Below are positions 4,966 to 7,486 of a DNA stretch of 7,486 nt, piece after piece. Below the pieces are notes generated by a model. That model was given only the letters and a program-made list of their open reading frames with translations. It had not been told where the DNA came from and did no database searches. The DNA lies in NCBI GenBank assembly GCA_025450405.1, contig JANWHL010000017.1, positions 1 to 7,486 of the forward strand, read 5' to 3'. The first letter of the stretch is position 1, and each line of letters begins with the position of its first letter. The stretch is from Ktedonobacterales bacterium. GTDB taxonomy: Bacteria; Chloroflexota; Ktedonobacteria; Ktedonobacterales; JADMIN01. Position numbers and translations under genes: made by a program.

Positions 4966-6270
4966 ATGCCAACCATGGCGGATCACGTGGCGCCGGCGAG
5001 GGGTGGCCTCAACGCCCTGGCGGACCGCGCCAGCGACCGAGCACGCCTGCTGGTGCTCGACGATGAGCCGGGGGTGTGCGAGACACTTGCCGCCGTACTG
5101 CGCCACCAGGGCTACGAGGTGCGTACGGCCACCAAGCTCACCACCGCGCTGGGTCTGCTGGGCGAGGCACCTTTCGACCTCATCTTGATCGACCTGCGGC
5201 TGGAGGGCGCCGAGGGGCATGACGTGCTGGCGGAGCTGCGCGCCATCGCGTCGGGTGCGACCTTTGTGGTGCTGACGAGCTACGCCACCCTGGAACTGGC
5301 GCTGCATGCGCTACAGGCGGGCGCATACGCGTACGTGGTCAAGCCGACGGACGTGGCGGAGCTGCGCCTGGTGGTGGCGCGGGGGCTGGAACGGCGCCGT
5401 CTTGAGCGCGAGCTGTTGATTCGCGAGGAACAGCTGCAATCCGCCCAGGCGGCGATCCACGAGTTTCACACGGATTTGCGCTCACAAATCGATGAGGCCA
5501 CGCTCGCGCTCCAGGAGCGCATCGAGGCGTTGAAGGACGAGAATCTGGCACTGCGCCACGCGCAAGAGCAGCACGAGCGCTTCGTGGCCATGGTGGCCCA
5601 TGAGCTCCGCGGTCCGCTTGGCGTGATCATGGGCTACGCGCAACTCGCCGTCAAGCCACATGTCACCTCCGAGCAGATGGGACGCTTCACGGCCGCGATC
5701 CTCGAGCATTGCCAGCGGCTGAATCGTCTGGTCGAAGACCTGCAAACGGCGACACGTCTCACCACCGGGCGATTCGACTTGAGGCGCGAGCCAACGGATC
5801 TGGCCGCGGACGTGGCGGCGGCGGTGGATCAATTCCGCGTGACGGTCGCCGACCGAACGTTTAGCTATGATGGGCAGACGAACCTGGGTTCGGTCGAAGT
5901 GGACCGCGACCGCGTATCGCAGGCCGTGCGCAATCTGCTCGACAATGCGGTGAAATACTCGGCGGATGGCGGCGCCATTGGAGTGCGCGTCTGGGGCGAC
6001 GAGCGCACGGTGTCCATCAGCGTCAGCGACGAGGGCGCGGGCATCCCCGAAAGTGAGATGCCCAACATTACTCGGGCGTTCGTCCGGGGCTCGGCCAGCG
6101 GCGAGATCCCCGGGAGCGGCCTCGGGCTCTATATCACACGTGGGATCGTCGAGGCGCACGGTGGCTCGCTACGCGTGCGCAATGCCACGGACGCGCGACG
6201 TGCCACCGGGGCCATCTTCACCATTACCCTGCCGCGCACAGCCGCGGGACTGGACGCGGCCGAAGGCTAG
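4966..6270 (+). CDS. Cytosolic histidine kinase with N-terminal receiver domain (REC-coiled coil-HisKA-HATPase)
   Basis: The 434-residue product has a receiver domain (about 28-143) with the acidic pair D32/D33, phospho-acceptor D76, T104 and K126. A charged coiled coil (about 140-206) follows. The HisKA H-box FVAMVAHELRGPL has the phospho-His at H212. The ATPase domain has the N-box NLLDNAVKYS (N323, N327), G1 DEGAGIP (D355), an F-box Phe (F372) and G2 GSGLGL. All residues needed for phosphorylation in both modules are present, but H+4 is Gly, not the Thr/Asn linked with phosphatase activity in HisKA kinases. No membrane segment or extracellular sensor exists, so input is probably phosphotransfer to the receiver from another kinase. 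No separate response regulator is in the window. The frame is open to GTG 4930, but the rare codons agg and aca there argue for ATG 4966 (GAGAGGG two bases before); ATG 4975 is also possible. Confidence 0.9.
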   Translation: MPTMADHVAPARGGLNALADRASDRARLLVLDDEPGVCETLAAVLRHQGYEVRTATKLTTALGLLGEAPFDLILIDLRLEGAEGHDVLAELRAIASGATFVVLTSYATLELALHALQAGAYAYVVKPTDVAELRLVVARGLERRRLERELLIREEQLQSAQAAIHEFHTDLRSQIDEATLALQERIEALKDENLALRHAQEQHERFVAMVAHELRGPLGVIMGYAQLAVKPHVTSEQMGRFTAAILEHCQRLNRLVEDLQTATRLTTGRFDLRREPTDLAADVAAAVDQFRVTVADRTFSYDGQTNLGSVEVDRDRVSQAVRNLLDNAVKYSADGGAIGVRVWGDERTVSISVSDEGAGIPESEMPNITRAFVRGSASGEIPGSGLGLYITRGIVEAHGGSLRVRNATDARRATGAIFTITLPRTAAGLDAAEG

Positions 6271-6319
6271 CCGCGCACGGGCGCACGGAGTCATCGCACC
6301 GGGGCTAACCCCACCCAGG

Positions 6320-6344
6320 CCACCCGCCGGGCGGCCCCTGGTGG
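6320..6344. terminator. GC-rich stem-loop between convergent kinase and Cax genes
   Basis: CCACC (6320-6324) can pair with GGTGG (6340-6344), or CCGCC with GGCGG inside it around a single G. A smaller GGGG-CTAA-CCCC hairpin lies at 6301-6312. These occupy the 81-base gap between two converging 3' ends. Neither has a T-tract, so this is a positional guess at a termination region rather than a clear intrinsic terminator. Confidence 0.25.
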
Positions 6345-6351
6345 AGCGGCC

Positions 6352-7486
6352 CTACACTGGCACGAAGAACGCCGCCGCCCCGACGATGACATAGAAGACC
6401 AGCAGCAGCAGCCCCTCCAGCCATGTGCTCTCGCCATCCAGGCTGATCAGCGCGTAAAGCAGCGCCACCAGCGCGAAGATCGCCAGTTCCAGCGGAATGA
6501 AGACAAAGGGCAGCGGGTGGCCCACAAACACGCTGACCAGCACGAGCACGGGCGCGACAAACAACGCCACCTGAATGGCCGATCCCGCGGTGATAGCCAT
6601 GGCCGTGTCCATGTTGTTCCGCAGGGCCATGGTGACGGCGCTGGAGTGCTCGGCCGCGTTCCCGACGATCGGGATGACGATCAGACCAATGAAGAACGCG
6701 CTGAGGCCGACCTCATGCGCGACAGGCTCGATCGCGCCCACCAGCGTTTCGCTCATGATGGCCGTGAGCACGGTAGCGGCGGCGAGCCAGCCGATCGCGG
6801 CGGCCGGTGATGAGTCCATGCGGAGCCAGGCGGGGCCCCAGCCAGCCGCGGCTTCCCATGCCTTGGCGTCGGCTCCGGCGACTCTGGCGGTTTCGACGGT
6901 CGCACGCGTTCCGCCCGGCGCGGCCGGTGACGGTGCCTCGTCCGCACCACGCCCAGTTTCCGCTGCGCTTGGGTCGCCCGTTGGCTCACGGCCGGCCCGC
7001 ACGCCGAACACGGCATGCGCGAGATAGGCAACGTAGCTAATCAGCAACAGGACGGCGACCACCATGCTGAGCGTTTGAACTTGCCCGGTGGTTGGCGTAT
7101 CCTGCCCCTGGCGCAGGCCACCGCCCAGCAGGGCCACGATCGTGGGAACCACGAGACCTACCACCGCAATGGCGAGCAGCGAGGCGTACTGCCCGGCGTC
7201 GCGCGCGTTGAAGCGCTGGAGTCGGTAGCGCCAGCCGCCCAGGAGCATGGAGGTGCCGAGCACGAGCAGCGAGTTCCAGATGACTGAGCCGGCGATGGAG
7301 GCGCGCACGACATCGTTGAGACCCGCTGCGAGGGCGCTGATACCAATGATCAGCTCCGAGGCGTTCCCGAAGGTGGCATTCAGCAGACCACCGATGACGG
7401 GGCCAACCCGGTGGGCTAGGGCCTCCGTGGCTGCGCCGATGAGCCCGGCGAGCGGCACCAGCGCGATGGCCGAGAGCGCGAACACC
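6352..7486 (-). CDS. Ca2+/H+ antiporter of the Cax family, 5' partial
   Basis: The frame is open from the right edge to TAG at 6352-6354, 377 visible residues. The codon at 7483-7485 is GTG but is read as an internal Val: family members normally have about 25-35 more residues with one more helix before the FALSAIALVPLAGLIG segment, so the start is probably outside. Both ion-binding repeats of the Ca2+/cation antiporter superfamily are present: GGLLNATFGNASELIIG (visible residues 32-48, E44) and IVGNAAEHSSAVTMALRN (visible 273-290, E279). Those Glu residues bind Ca2+ and exchange it for H+. About eleven hydrophobic segments are visible. The central cytosolic loop (about 162-222) is an Ala/Gly/Pro/Asp-rich linker. 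A usually small position is Trp in GSVIWNSLLVLG (visible 67-78). It acts in the inner membrane, most likely exporting Ca2+ using the proton gradient. Regulation lies beyond the window. Confidence 0.92.
   Translation of the reverse strand, partial: VFALSAIALVPLAGLIGAATEALAHRVGPVIGGLLNATFGNASELIIGISALAAGLNDVVRASIAGSVIWNSLLVLGTSMLLGGWRYRLQRFNARDAGQYASLLAIAVVGLVVPTIVALLGGGLRQGQDTPTTGQVQTLSMVVAVLLLISYVAYLAHAVFGVRAGREPTGDPSAAETGRGADEAPSPAAPGGTRATVETARVAGADAKAWEAAAGWGPAWLRMDSSPAAAIGWLAAATVLTAIMSETLVGAIEPVAHEVGLSAFFIGLIVIPIVGNAAEHSSAVTMALRNNMDTAMAITAGSAIQVALFVAPVLVLVSVFVGHPLPFVFIPLELAIFALVALLYALISLDGESTWLEGLLLLVFYVIVGAAAFFVPV

Noticed and set aside
4607..4972. 122-codon upstream extension of the MFS frame
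   Set aside because: It crosses the kinase promoter candidate and the kinase start, has no membrane or domain signal before the transporter, and ATG 4604-4606 is a better start.
3912..5066. Second long + strand open frame of 384 codons spanning the MFS start and the kinase start
   Set aside because: It has low-complexity Ser/Arg/Pro composition, is antisense to the MFS gene and out of frame with the kinase receiver domain, so it is a GC-driven shadow.

Overview
The window is GC-rich (clearly above 60% by eye) and densely coded, with strong G/C preference at third codon positions. It looks like chromosomal DNA from a high-GC bacterium. The mix of genes is one I associate with Chloroflexota (Thermomicrobia- or Ktedonobacteria-like): a lipoprotein GH3 hexosaminidase, a short TrmO, a cytosolic kinase with an N-terminal receiver, a Cax exchanger and a small C2H2 zinc-finger protein. 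That assignment is inference from gene style only. No rRNA, tRNA, CRISPR array, insertion sequence or phage gene was seen.

Layout, left to right. (1) The 3' part of an APH/choline-kinase-fold phosphotransferase runs on the + strand into the left edge and ends at 678. (2) Convergent to it on the - strand is an 83-residue protein (729-980) made of two classical C2H2 zinc fingers. Its start is fixed by a strong Shine-Dalgarno. (3) The 377-base stretch 981-1357 holds a GC-rich, potentially structured leader for the zinc-finger gene, and a short + strand fragment (1233-1376) that reads like the N-terminus of a GNAT-type acetyltransferase cut off against the next gene. (4) Three - strand genes lie head to tail, transcribed leftward: an MFS transporter (3110-4606), a GH3 lipoprotein (1786-3027) and TrmO (1358-1768). 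The GH3 and TrmO genes are 17 bases apart and surely co-transcribed. The MFS gene is 82 bases upstream of GH3, with a possible internal promoter between. (5) A 359-base divergent region (4607-4965) separates the MFS gene from a + strand REC-coiled coil-HisKA-HATPase signalling kinase (4966-6270). It carries a candidate extended -10 element for each direction and two inverted repeats. (6) Convergent to the kinase is the 3' portion of a Ca2+/H+ (Cax) antiporter on the - strand, entering from the right edge.

The genes do not form one obvious pathway. They cover signalling (kinase), ion and solute transport (Cax, MFS), envelope sugar processing (GH3), tRNA modification (TrmO) and a probable nucleic-acid-binding or protein-binding microprotein. 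I found no convincing undescribed multi-gene system. The observations most worth a second look are the tandem eukaryotic-type zinc fingers in a bacterial microprotein, the loss of the usual catalytic His in the GH3 enzyme, the truncated GNAT-like fragment, and the inverted repeats between the MFS and kinase genes.
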